A DNA stretch of 64,000 bases from Thalassobellus citreus (lineage in GTDB: Bacteria > Bacteroidota > Bacteroidia > Flavobacteriales > Flavobacteriaceae), in assembly GCF_044385915.1 (NCBI RefSeq), contig NZ_JBISCC010000115.1:62001-126000 (forward strand), given 5' to 3'. Under the pieces are notes generated by a model. It was not told the origin of the DNA, made no database searches, and saw only the letters and a list, made by a program, of their open reading frames with translations. The translations under genes and the position numbers were made by a program. Below are positions 8,160 through 16,828 of this stretch, in pieces (the first letter of the stretch is position 1; every line of letters begins with the position of its first letter).

Positions 8160-9368
8160 TTAAAATAAAGTATAGCCTAAAATTATAGATAATGTTTGGT
8201 ATTTTGAACTCCATCCTTGGTAGTGACTTACTAAATTTCTATTTGTTAAATATCTAGCTTCTAAACTATATTTATCATTAAATTTTAATCCTGCTCCAAA
8301 AGCAAAATTGAGTTTTGTTTCAACATCTAAATGACGAGGACTAAAATTAAAATCTATTGATGAATTAAAAGGGATATCTACTAGCATAGCTCCATTAACA
8401 AAAATTTTAGAAGTATTATTTAAAGAAAAATAGTACCTTATACCTATGGGTATTTCTATAGATGTATAGGTTGCATCCATGTAATAAGTTGGTGAGTTAC
8501 TCCCGTTTTTCCATTCTAGTTTTGATTTGTAAGACTGATAAGTAGGTTCAAAGAAGATAGACCATTTGTTTGTTTTAATGGAGTTAATAATAAACTCTGC
8601 CTCTATTCCAAACCTAAAACCTGAATCATTTCCAAAATCAGTTTTATTCCTTGTTATCGCTTCATAAATAGAAAGTGATGAGCTATTAAAAGCAGGTCTT
8701 ATGGTAATATTAAATAAGTCTTTTTTTTCAGTGTTTTCAAACCTAGTATATTTAGAGTTTTTACATTGATTATACTTTGTAAAAAAATTAATTAGCTCCG
8801 TTTTTTTGTAATCTAGTTTATTGGCATCAATTATTGAAAGACTTTCACATTTCAAGTTATTCCATAATTGTCTTTTATATTCTTGGTTTTTACTAACATT
8901 ATCTTCATTTTCTTTTTTGTAGCGTTTATATATAAGTTGTTCTATGTTTGAGTTTTCTTTATTATAAAAATATCTAATTACAGATTTGCTTTCAAATAAA
9001 TATAAATTGGCATTTCCTTCTATTAAAACTTTTAAAAAAAGCTCTTCTTTATTTAATGTAGGTTTTTTATTACTACTTAAATTGCTTAATATATCACTAG
9101 ATCTATCTATATAAACTGTTTTCCTAATATATTTTGAAGTATTGTATATCCCAAATTCTTTAACAGATTTAATGGTTTTTATTTGTTGTTTAGCATCATT
9201 TGAATTTTTATATATAAATTCAGTAGGATTAAGTCTTGAATTTATTTTAATTAAACAATCATTTTTTTTATTATCATTATTAATAAAATATCCTTTTTTG
9301 AAAACTTCTTGTGAAAAAGTATTTTGTAAAAAAAGTAAAAGAATTATAAATGTGGTTTTTTTAAACAT
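8160..9368 (-). CDS. Outer-membrane beta-barrel protein
   Basis: A 402-residue secreted protein: a clear signal peptide (residues 1-19, ending TFSQ), then an alpha/beta N-terminal region of about 190 residues rich in Lys and Asn, then from about 210 alternating amphipathic strands ending in LSIILGYTLF, typical of a PorT-like barrel closing on an aromatic residue. The function is unknown. The gene sits between the intact TIGR01777 epimerase and a decayed duplicate of that gene's 3' end, so it may have arrived here with a local duplication or insertion. Confidence 0.7.
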   Translation of the reverse strand: MFKKTTFIILLLFLQNTFSQEVFKKGYFINNDNKKNDCLIKINSRLNPTEFIYKNSNDAKQQIKTIKSVKEFGIYNTSKYIRKTVYIDRSSDILSNLSSNKKPTLNKEELFLKVLIEGNANLYLFESKSVIRYFYNKENSNIEQLIYKRYKKENEDNVSKNQEYKRQLWNNLKCESLSIIDANKLDYKKTELINFFTKYNQCKNSKYTRFENTEKKDLFNITIRPAFNSSSLSIYEAITRNKTDFGNDSGFRFGIEAEFIINSIKTNKWSIFFEPTYQSYKSKLEWKNGSNSPTYYMDATYTSIEIPIGIRYYFSLNNTSKIFVNGAMLVDIPFNSSIDFNFSPRHLDVETKLNFAFGAGLKFNDKYSLEARYLTNRNLVSHYQGWSSKYQTLSIILGYTLF

Positions 9369-9496
9369 TCTAGATTAGTTGGTTAATAGGTTTTTTGTTA
9401 CAACAAATATATGAAAAGGATTATTATTTAGGTTTTGTTTTGTAAAAATAACACTATTACAAAGCGGTTTTTGTAATAGAATTTAATATATAAATA

Positions 9497-9592
9497 GAGA
9501 ATTAACTTGTCAGTTCTAAGAAAATAGAAGATAAAGAGTTTTATTTTATACACCATCATTTAGAGCCTGCTTTGATTGATTTAATTAAGTAA
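9497..9592 (+). pseudogene. Decayed duplicate of the TIGR01777 gene 3' end
   Basis: Positions 9506-9592 align without gaps to 8070-8156, the final 28 codons plus stop of the intact epimerase gene. I count 77 of 87 identical bases. The reading frame and the stop are retained (tail VSSKKIEDKEFYF, then HHHLEPALIDLIK). Weaker similarity extends up to about 9497, but an in-frame TAA at 9503-9505 and loss of similarity further upstream show that it is a remnant. Confidence 0.85.
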
Positions 9593-9666
9593 TATGAGGT
9601 GTCTTTAAAATAAAAAACCACCCTGTTCTCACAAAGTGGCTTTAAAATAAAGTGTATAGTTCTTGA

Positions 9667-10305
9667 TTAAGACTTAGTAGCCTTTACAGTAACTTGTAAT
9701 TCAATATCATCATTAATAAATTTATCACCTAAATTATCAAAAATAGACTTAGAACCGTATTGTACGTTCCATTTTGTTCTATCAATAACAAAGCTTTCGC
9801 TTGTTAAAGTAACGTTGTTATTTTGATTAGTAACAGTTACAGGAAATGTTACATTGTTTTTAACTTCTTTAAGAGTTAAGTTTCCAGAAAGCATTGTTTT
9901 ACCATCTACGTCTTCAATATTTGTAATTTCAAAAGCAGCAGTTGGGAATTTTTCAACATCAAAAAAGTCAGCATTTTTTAAATGACCTTCTAATTTAGCA
10001 CTTCCATCAGCATCCTTAATAGAAGTCATGTCTATTAAAAAAGTTCCGCTATTAATTTTTCCTCCAGCAATGTTTAATACACCAGTATCAATAGCAATAG
10101 TTCCATTATGAGAACCAGTAGGTTTAAAGCCTTTCCATGCAATTGTAGATTCGGATGTGTTTACAGTGTATTTTTCTGAAGCAACCTCTGTAACTGCAAC
10201 AGTTTCTGCTTCTTTAGTGTCAGCCTCTTTGGCTTTGTCTTTACAACCAACTAAGGTTATTGATAATGTTGCAATTGTAAAAATGGTAGCAATACTTTTT
10301 TTCAT
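9667..10305 (-). CDS. YceI family lipoprotein
   Basis: A 212-residue protein with a lipoprotein signal (ITLVGC at about residue 21) and an acidic/Ala linker, then a YceI domain from about 46: YTVNTSESTIAWKGFKPTG opens the lipocalin-like fold and SFVIDRTKWNVQYGS is the conserved late strand. YceI proteins bind long isoprenoid or amide-type lipids in a beta-barrel, and many are stress-related. The gene is divergent from grpE. Confidence 0.9.
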   Translation of the reverse strand: MKKSIATIFTIATLSITLVGCKDKAKEADTKEAETVAVTEVASEKYTVNTSESTIAWKGFKPTGSHNGTIAIDTGVLNIAGGKINSGTFLIDMTSIKDADGSAKLEGHLKNADFFDVEKFPTAAFEITNIEDVDGKTMLSGNLTLKEVKNNVTFPVTVTNQNNNVTLTSESFVIDRTKWNVQYGSKSIFDNLGDKFINDDIELQVTVKATKS

Positions 10306-10407
10306 AATATAAGTTTTAGTGTTTATGTTGCGAAATTAGTTATTTGTTAGCTTAAAAAAAACAAAAATTTATTTTGTGACATTATGGCATTTTAACAAGA
10401 ATGGCAG

Positions 10408-10415
10408 TACTTTTG
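10408..10415 (+). promoter_or_regulatory. -7 promoter element for grpE-dnaJ
   Basis: TACTTTTG matches TAnnTTTG and lies 39 bp before the grpE ATG at 10455. An upstream in-frame ATG at 10401 precedes this element and so is unlikely to be the real start. Confidence 0.5.
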
Positions 10416-10454
10416 CCAATTAATTTTAGAATTGCACAAAATTTAAATTTTACA

Positions 10455-11003
10455 ATGTCCAAAAAAGATAAAAAAGATATAGAGCAGGAAGCTGTTGAAA
10501 ATGCACAAACAGAAACTGTAGATGTTGAAGAACAGGTTGTTGAAGAGCAAACTGTAGAAGAGAAATTACAAGTAGAAGTACAGCAAGAAAAGGATAAGTT
10601 TTTACGTTTATTTGCTGAATTTGAAAATTATAAAAAACGTACTTCTAGAGAACGTATTGAATTGTTTTCAACAGCGAGTGAAGATGTCATGAAAACATTA
10701 TTACCAGTTCTTGATGATTTCGAGCGTGCTTTAAGTCATATTGATGAAGATAAAGAAGCCGAAGCTTTGCGTCAAGGTGTGTTGTTAATTTATAATAAAT
10801 TGGTAAGCACTTTAGAGCAAAAAGGACTTAAAGTAATTGCTGTAGAAAAAGGTGAAGCTTTTAACGCAGACGATCATGAGGCAATAACACAAATTCCTGC
10901 ACCAACTGATGATATGAAAGGAAAAATTATTGACGTTATTGAAAAGGGATATAAACTAGGCGAAAAAGTAATTCGTTTTCCTAAAGTTGTTATTGGGCAA
11001 TAA
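10455..11003 (+). CDS. grpE: Nucleotide exchange factor GrpE
   Basis: This 182-residue protein is the ADP-release factor for DnaK. It has the usual plan: an acidic low-complexity N-terminus, a long coiled coil (about residues 38-85), then the four-helix/beta-wing head, with FAEFENYKKRTSRER around 53-67 and the head signature DHEAITQIP. I start it at the ATG giving MSKKDKKDIEQ because the longer frame begins upstream of the promoter -7 element. It is followed 9 nt later by dnaJ; dnaK is not in the window. Confidence 0.95.
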   Translation: MSKKDKKDIEQEAVENAQTETVDVEEQVVEEQTVEEKLQVEVQQEKDKFLRLFAEFENYKKRTSRERIELFSTASEDVMKTLLPVLDDFERALSHIDEDKEAEALRQGVLLIYNKLVSTLEQKGLKVIAVEKGEAFNADDHEAITQIPAPTDDMKGKIIDVIEKGYKLGEKVIRFPKVVIGQ

Positions 11004-11012
11004 AACAAGAAT

Positions 11013-12134
11013 ATGGCTAAAAGAGATTATTACGAAATATTAGGGGTTAGCAAAGGGGCAACTGCAGCCGAAATAAAAAAAGCATACCGTAAAAAGGCGA
11101 TAGAATTTCATCCTGATAAAAATCCAGATGATAAAAGTGCCGAAGCTAAATTTAAAGAAGCAGCTGAAGCTTACGAAATTTTAAGCGACGATAATAAAAA
11201 AGCACGATACGACCAGTTTGGACATCAAGCATTCGAAAACGGCGGCGGAGGCGGCGGTTTTGGTGGTGGCGGTATGAATATGGATGACATATTTAGCCAG
11301 TTTGGTGATATATTTGGCGGCGGAGGCGGCGGATTTTCTGGTTTTGGCGGTGGCGGAGGTCAACGTCGTGTTAAAGGAAGTAATCTTCGTATTCGTGTAA
11401 AATTAACATTAGAAGAAATTGCTAATGGTGTTGAAAAGAAAATAAAAGTTAAGCGTAAAGTTCAAGCACCAGGAACTACTTATAAAACATGTTCTACATG
11501 TGGAGGTAGCGGTCAAGTAACACGTATAGCCAATACTATTTTAGGTAGAATGCAAACATCGGCACCTTGTAATTCGTGTGGAGGAGCAGGACAAACTATC
11601 GATAAAAAACCTTCCGATGCTGATGCTCAAGGGTTAAAAGTAGCAGAAGAAACTGTTTCTATAAAAATACCAGCAGGTGTTGTAGATGGTATGCAACTTA
11701 AAGTTTCTGGTAAAGGAAACGAAGCACCAGGAAATGGTATTTCAGGAGATTTATTAGTGGCTATTGAAGAGGTAGAGCATAATAAACTACAACGTGAGGG
11801 CGATAATTTACATTACGATTTATATGTAAGTTACCCAGATGCTGTTTTAGGAACTTCTAAAGAAATAGATACCGTAACAGGAAAAGTGCGTATAAAAGTA
11901 GAAGCAGGAGTACAATCTGGTAAAATTTTACGCTTACGCGGAAAAGGAATACCAAGTATTAACGGGTATGGTAAAGGAGATCTTTTAGTACATGTTAATG
12001 TTTGGACGCCTAAAACGTTAAATAAAGAACAAAAAGCATTTTTTGAAACAATGAAAGATGACGAACATTTTGATCCGAAACCAGAAAGTTCAGATAAATC
12101 TTTCTTTGAGAAAGTAAAAGACATGTTTTCTTAA
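11013..12134 (+). CDS. dnaJ: Chaperone DnaJ with a two-motif zinc region
   Basis: This 373-residue DnaK co-chaperone has a J domain at residues 1-70 with HPD near 34. A Gly/Phe-rich linker runs at about 75-118, where GGC codon runs make a local GC-rich patch. The zinc region is followed by the two C-terminal beta domains that bind clients, and the protein ends in the usual KSFFEKVKDMFS-type tail. Only two CxxCxGxG motifs are present (160-167 and 186-193) where classical DnaJ has four, so one zinc centre instead of two is expected. I believe this is usual for flavobacteria and not damage. It is the second gene of the grpE operon. Confidence 0.95.
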   Translation: MAKRDYYEILGVSKGATAAEIKKAYRKKAIEFHPDKNPDDKSAEAKFKEAAEAYEILSDDNKKARYDQFGHQAFENGGGGGGFGGGGMNMDDIFSQFGDIFGGGGGGFSGFGGGGGQRRVKGSNLRIRVKLTLEEIANGVEKKIKVKRKVQAPGTTYKTCSTCGGSGQVTRIANTILGRMQTSAPCNSCGGAGQTIDKKPSDADAQGLKVAEETVSIKIPAGVVDGMQLKVSGKGNEAPGNGISGDLLVAIEEVEHNKLQREGDNLHYDLYVSYPDAVLGTSKEIDTVTGKVRIKVEAGVQSGKILRLRGKGIPSINGYGKGDLLVHVNVWTPKTLNKEQKAFFETMKDDEHFDPKPESSDKSFFEKVKDMFS

Positions 12135-12441
12135 TAGAGAGCTATTTAATCAAAAAAACGAATCCGCATTATAGCGGATTTTTTTTGTCTATATGAAAGA
12201 TATTCTCTGTTCATTTTATGAATAATTACGAAAAAAAAACTATATTTGAGCTATCACTAATTTATTTTAGTGATAATTTTTCTTTTTCATAGCAATTTTT
12301 TTCCCATCCTTAATTTTTTTAAGGGTGGGTTTTGTTTTTATAATAAGACTGTATTTTTTTATTAATAATTTATGAAAAAAGCATTAAATACCTCGGTTAA
12401 CATTTAATATATTTACCGATAACAAGTCAATAATAAAATTA
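12135..12441 (+). other. Gene-free interval with promoter-like box and stacked hairpins (possible small RNA)
   Basis: No coding frame is visible. After the dnaJ terminator comes TATATTTG at 12241-12248, a perfect -7 element, then a 9-bp hairpin (12252-12260 with 12267-12275) and an 11-bp hairpin (12303-12313 with 12319-12329, one G-U pair) followed by a T-rich tract, which looks like a terminator. This could be a short RNA of about 80 nt or the leader of the ABC transporter operon. A second, weaker box TATATTTA is at 12408-12415. Confidence 0.35.
12161..12188 (+). terminator. Terminator of grpE-dnaJ
   Basis: Perfect stem AATCCGC (12161-12167) with GCGGATT (12174-12180), 6-nt loop, followed by a T-rich run. 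Confidence 0.8.
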
Positions 12442-13368
12442 ATGAGTAACTTATTAGAAGTTAAAGATGTTTCTAAAAACTTTGGCGATTTTAGAGCGCT
12501 TAATAACGTGTCAATTTCTGTTCCTAAAGGCAGTATATTTGGATTGTTAGGGCCTAATGGTGCAGGAAAAACAACATTAATACGTATTGTTAATCAAATA
12601 ACAATGCCAGATTCTGGAACCGTTCATTTAGACGGCGATTTACTTAATAATTCACATATAAAAGATATAGGTTATTTACCAGAAGAGCGAGGTTTATATA
12701 AATCTATGAAGGTTGGCGAGCAAGCTTTGTATTTGGCGCAATTAAAAGGATTAAGTAAAGCAGAAGCAAGAACGCGTTTAAAATATTGGTTCGATCGTTT
12801 GGAGATTGGAGATTGGTGGAACAAAAAAATTCAAGAGCTTTCAAAAGGAATGGCTCAAAAAATTCAGTTTGTTGTTACCGTTTTACATCAACCTAAATTA
12901 TTAATTTTTGATGAGCCCTTTTCTGGTTTCGATCCCATAAATGCTAATTTAATTAAAGATGAAATTTTACGTTTAAGAGATAATGGTGCTACTATTATTT
13001 TTTCAACACATAGAATGGAATCTGTAGAAGAGTTGTGTGATGATATTGCGTTAATCAATAAATCAAACAAACTTATTGAAGGTAAATTATTAGATATAAA
13101 GCGTCAGTATAAAATCAATACGTTTGAGGTTGGTATTAAAACTAATAACGATGCTGTTTTAAGGGATGAATTATCGGAGAAATTTGAAGTGTCTCCAGCT
13201 AATTTTAAAACTTTAGAAGACGAATTGAAGCTAAATATTAAGTTGTCGGATGGAAATACACCAAACGACTTACTAAATTATTTAACCTCTAAAGGCGAGG
13301 TGTCTCATTTTGTAGAGCTCATACCAAGTGTTAACGATATTTTTATTCAAACTGTAAAGAATAATTAA
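12442..13368 (+). CDS. ABC transporter ATP-binding protein (NatA-like)
   Basis: The 308-residue ATPase of an ABC-2 type exporter. It has Walker A GPNGAGKTT at about 37-45, signature LSKGMAQK near 132, Walker B LLIFDEPFSGFDP and the H-loop STHRME. The last ~85 residues form the DUF4162 tail common in NatA-type subunits. The permease partner begins 6 nt downstream. NatA/NatB-like pairs are known for sodium or antimicrobial export, but the substrate here is not determinable. Confidence 0.9.
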   Translation: MSNLLEVKDVSKNFGDFRALNNVSISVPKGSIFGLLGPNGAGKTTLIRIVNQITMPDSGTVHLDGDLLNNSHIKDIGYLPEERGLYKSMKVGEQALYLAQLKGLSKAEARTRLKYWFDRLEIGDWWNKKIQELSKGMAQKIQFVVTVLHQPKLLIFDEPFSGFDPINANLIKDEILRLRDNGATIIFSTHRMESVEELCDDIALINKSNKLIEGKLLDIKRQYKINTFEVGIKTNNDAVLRDELSEKFEVSPANFKTLEDELKLNIKLSDGNTPNDLLNYLTSKGEVSHFVELIPSVNDIFIQTVKNN

Positions 13369-13374
13369 TTTTTC

Positions 13375-14688
13375 ATGAATCATTTACCACTAATTATAAA
13401 GCGTGAATATTTAACTAAGGTTAAAAATAAAGCCTTTATTGTAATGACTTTTTTAAGTCCAATTATTGTTATTGCTTTAATGTCTGTTGTTGCTTATTTA
13501 TCACAGTTGAATAATGATAAAATTAGAACGATTAACATTTTAGATGAGTCTGGATTGATACAAAATGTATTTGAAAATTCAGAAAATACCACTTATAATA
13601 TTTTAGAAGGCATGTCTTTAGATGATGCAATGGTGTTAACAAAAGAAACATCTGCTTATGGCATATTGCATGTTGATAAATTAAATAATATAAATGCTGT
13701 TTCAAATCATATTAAGTTTTATTCAGAAGAATCGCCATCACTTTCAATAATTTCAAATATTGAAAGGAAACTTGAGGAGAAATTAACTAATATAAAGTTA
13801 AAAGAAGAGGGTATAGATACTGCTCTTATTGATAAATCAAAAGTAGATATTAATATTGTTCAAGAAAGTTTTGAAGGCGAAGAAACTTCAAAAGTAGATA
13901 CTTATGCAAAACTAGCTTTTGGTATTGCAGCAGGATATTTGCTTTTTATGTTTATTATTATTTATGGTAATATGATAATGCGTAGTGTTATAGAAGAGAA
14001 AACAAGCCGAATTATAGAGGTTATTATATCTTCGGTAAAGCCAGTGCAATTAATGCTTGGTAAAATTATAGGAACTTCTTTAGCTGGACTTACACAGTTT
14101 GTTATTTGGTTGATTTTATTAGGTGTTTTAATGAGTTTGGTTTCTTTGTTTTTTGGAATAGATATGTCTCAATTACAGACACCTCAACAAGAAATGATGC
14201 AAAAAGCTATGGAGAATCCTGAATTAAACATGCAGGTTCAAAGTATTGTAACAGCTCTTTATAATTTACCTCTTGTTAATCTAATTTTTGCATTCATCTT
14301 CTTTTTCATAGGAGGGTATCTTTTATATAGTTCATTTTACGCAGCTATAGGAGCCGCAGTTGATAATGAAACAGATACACAGCAATTTATGTTGCCTATT
14401 ATAATGCCACTTATGTTAGCAGTTTATATTGGGATATTTACAGTTATTGAAGATCCACACGGTACAGTTTCTACAGTATTTTCGTTTATACCATTAACAT
14501 CGCCAGTGGTTATGCTTATGCGTATTCCTTTTGGTGTACCTTTGTGGCAACAGTTGGTATCATTGTTGATATTAATTGGTACATTTATGTTTACTGTTTG
14601 GTTTGCTGCAAAAATTTATCGTGTTGGTATTTTAATGTATGGTAAAAAACCAAGTTATAAGGAAATTATAAAATGGATTAAATATTAG
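13375..14688 (+). CDS. ABC-2 type transporter permease (NatB-like)
   Basis: A 437-residue permease with one N-terminal transmembrane helix (about 24-44), a large extracytoplasmic domain (about 45-175), and five further helices from about 180 to 425, the standard DrrB/NatB architecture. The motif RSVIEEKTSRIIEVIISSVKP at about 203-223 is the conserved cytoplasmic coupling segment. It partners the ATPase immediately upstream, and the MscS channel gene follows after 1 nt, so one transcript is likely. Confidence 0.9.
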   Translation: MNHLPLIIKREYLTKVKNKAFIVMTFLSPIIVIALMSVVAYLSQLNNDKIRTINILDESGLIQNVFENSENTTYNILEGMSLDDAMVLTKETSAYGILHVDKLNNINAVSNHIKFYSEESPSLSIISNIERKLEEKLTNIKLKEEGIDTALIDKSKVDINIVQESFEGEETSKVDTYAKLAFGIAAGYLLFMFIIIYGNMIMRSVIEEKTSRIIEVIISSVKPVQLMLGKIIGTSLAGLTQFVIWLILLGVLMSLVSLFFGIDMSQLQTPQQEMMQKAMENPELNMQVQSIVTALYNLPLVNLIFAFIFFFIGGYLLYSSFYAAIGAAVDNETDTQQFMLPIIMPLMLAVYIGIFTVIEDPHGTVSTVFSFIPLTSPVVMLMRIPFGVPLWQQLVSLLILIGTFMFTVWFAAKIYRVGILMYGKKPSYKEIIKWIKY

Positions 14689-14689
14689 T

Positions 14690-15613
14690 ATGCAAAGTAA
14701 AGTAGTAGATAAAATAGAACATGATGTAGAACAAGTTGGTGAGGTAGTTGCCAATAGTTCATTTTGGGAAAAAGTTAAAGAGTTCCTTGAGTTTAAGCTT
14801 CTAGATTTTCCTTACGGTACAGGAGAAGAGGCTCATGATATAGTACTTAAAGTAAAATATGTTTTATTAGTTTTTGCTGTAGTTATAGTAACAACATATC
14901 TTTTAAGATGGGTTAAAAAAATTGTTACAAGGAAGATGCCAGTGGCCGATAAGGCTAAATTTAATACAGTCTTTTCTTTTGCTAGATGGTTTATATATAT
15001 AATTGTTGTACTAATTGCTTTTGACTCAATAGGTATTAATGTAACAGCTATTTTTGCAGCTTCTGCAGCGTTATTAATTGGTATTGGTTTAGCACTTCAA
15101 ACACTTTTTCAAGATATTATTTCTGGTATTTTTATATTAGTAGATCAATCTGTACATGTTGGAGATATTATAGAATTAGAAGGAAAAGTAGGTAGAGTAG
15201 AAGAAATTAAACTTAGGACAACCAGAGCAACAACTATTGATAATAAAGTATTAATAATTCCTAATCATTTGTACTTAACTAATAGTCTTTATAATTGGAC
15301 TCAAAATGGAACAACCACTAGAGAAAGTGTAGATGTAGGAGTTGCTTACGGTAGCGATGTACAATTGGTGAAAAAGTTATTGCTTGAAGCAGCAACTAAT
15401 CAAAAAGATGTTTTAAAAAATCCAGAACCAACAGTGCTATTTACAGATTTTGGAGATAGTGCATTAAATTTCAAATTAGCATTTACAATAAATGATAGTT
15501 TTAATGTGCGTTTTCCTAAAAGTGAAATTCGTTTTGAAATAGATAGATTATTTAGAGAAAACAACATAAGTATCCCGTTTCCGCAACGCGATATTCATAT
15601 TATAAAAAAATAG
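14690..15613 (+). CDS. Mechanosensitive ion channel, MscS family
   Basis: A 307-residue MscS-like channel that should open under membrane tension during osmotic downshock. Three transmembrane helices are seen (about 52-72, 97-115, 120-150), the last rich in Ala and Gly (AASAALLIGIGLALQ) as in the pore-lining helix. The beta domain signature GDIIELEGKVGRVEEI follows, then an alpha/beta vestibule domain up to FPQRDIHIIK. It lies between an ABC exporter and a sigma-54-type regulator with almost no spacing. Confidence 0.92.
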   Translation: MQSKVVDKIEHDVEQVGEVVANSSFWEKVKEFLEFKLLDFPYGTGEEAHDIVLKVKYVLLVFAVVIVTTYLLRWVKKIVTRKMPVADKAKFNTVFSFARWFIYIIVVLIAFDSIGINVTAIFAASAALLIGIGLALQTLFQDIISGIFILVDQSVHVGDIIELEGKVGRVEEIKLRTTRATTIDNKVLIIPNHLYLTNSLYNWTQNGTTTRESVDVGVAYGSDVQLVKKLLLEAATNQKDVLKNPEPTVLFTDFGDSALNFKLAFTINDSFNVRFPKSEIRFEIDRLFRENNISIPFPQRDIHIIKK

Positions 15614-15617
15614 AAAT

Positions 15618-16781
15618 ATGCAAAAGATATTAGTAATAGAAGATGAAGCTGCTATTAGAAGAGTATTAGTTAAAATTCTTTCAGAAGAAAATGATAATTA
15701 TCAAGTAGATCAAGCAGAAGATGGATTATCTGGTGTTGAAAAAATAAAAAATGAAGATTTCGATTTAATACTTTGTGATATTAAAATGCCAAAAATGGAT
15801 GGTGTTGAAGTATTAGAAGCTACCAAAAAAATAAAACCAGAAATACCAATTGTTATGATTTCTGGACACGGTGATTTAGATACTGCAGTAAACACAATGC
15901 GTTTAGGAGCTTTTGATTATATCTCTAAACCGCCAGATTTAAATCGTTTGTTAAACACTGTTCGTAATGCTTTAGATAGAAAAGAATTAGTTGTAGAAAA
16001 CAAAATTCTTAAGAAAAAAGTAAGTAAGAAATACGAAATGATTGGTGAAAGTGATGCTATATCTCAAATAAAAGATATTATAGATAAGGTAGCTCCAACT
16101 GATGCTCGTGTTTTAATTACAGGACCAAACGGTACAGGTAAAGAGCTTGTTGCGCATTGGTTACATGAAAAAAGTGCCAGAGCAAAGGCTAATATGATTG
16201 AGGTTAATTGTGCTGCTATCCCTTCGGAATTAATAGAAAGTGAATTATTCGGTCATGTAAAAGGAGCCTTTACAAGTGCAGCAAAAGACAGAGCAGGGAA
16301 ATTTGAAGCAGCAAATAAAGGAACTATTTTTTTAGATGAAATAGGTGATATGAGTTTGTCTGCACAAGCAAAAGTATTACGTGCATTACAAGAAAGTAAA
16401 ATACAACGCGTAGGTAGTGATAAAGATATTAAAGTAGATGTACGTATAGTTGCAGCTACCAATAAGAATTTAAAGAAAGAAATAGCAGAAGGACGCTTTA
16501 GAGAAGATTTATATCACAGATTGGCAGTTATTTTAATTAAAGTACCAGCTTTAAATGATAGGCGTGACGATATTCCTTTATTGATAAAACATTTTTCAGC
16601 AAAAATAGCTTCTGAACAAGGAACCGCAAAAAAGACGTTTTCAGAAAAAGCTATAAAATTACTTCAAGCATACGATTGGACAGGTAATATTAGAGAACTT
16701 CGTAATGTTATTGAAAGATTAATAATATTAGGTGGAAACGAAGTTAGTGAGCAAGATGTTAAATTGTTTGCTTCAAAATAG
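15618..16781 (+). CDS. NtrC-like response regulator lacking a DNA-binding domain
   Basis: A 387-residue protein with a receiver domain (residues 1-120; phospho-acceptor Asp54, conserved Lys104) and a sigma-54-activator AAA+ domain (about 140-385; Walker A GPNGTGKE at 169-176, Walker B IFLDE at 237-241, arginine-rich sensor REDLYHRLAV). It ends right after the AAA+ lid, so the usual Fis-type helix-turn-helix is missing. The sigma-54-contacting loop reads GAFTSA (216-221) instead of GAFTGA. It may act without a specific DNA site. No partner histidine kinase is in the window. Confidence 0.9.
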   Translation: MQKILVIEDEAAIRRVLVKILSEENDNYQVDQAEDGLSGVEKIKNEDFDLILCDIKMPKMDGVEVLEATKKIKPEIPIVMISGHGDLDTAVNTMRLGAFDYISKPPDLNRLLNTVRNALDRKELVVENKILKKKVSKKYEMIGESDAISQIKDIIDKVAPTDARVLITGPNGTGKELVAHWLHEKSARAKANMIEVNCAAIPSELIESELFGHVKGAFTSAAKDRAGKFEAANKGTIFLDEIGDMSLSAQAKVLRALQESKIQRVGSDKDIKVDVRIVAATNKNLKKEIAEGRFREDLYHRLAVILIKVPALNDRRDDIPLLIKHFSAKIASEQGTAKKTFSEKAIKLLQAYDWTGNIRELRNVIERLIILGGNEVSEQDVKLFASK

Positions 16782-16828
16782 AAAATATTTATAGAATAGA
16801 TAAATAGCATTGGATGAAATAAAAAAGT

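Noticed and set aside
10401..10454. Longer N-terminus for GrpE starting at an upstream ATG
   Set aside because: It lies before the TACTTTTG promoter box, adds an atypical N-terminus, and the ATG at 10455 gives the normal protein.
11241..11360. GC-rich repeated GGC/GGA runs as a possible repeat element or transferred segment
   Set aside because: They encode the Gly/Phe-rich linker of DnaJ and are explained by glycine codons.
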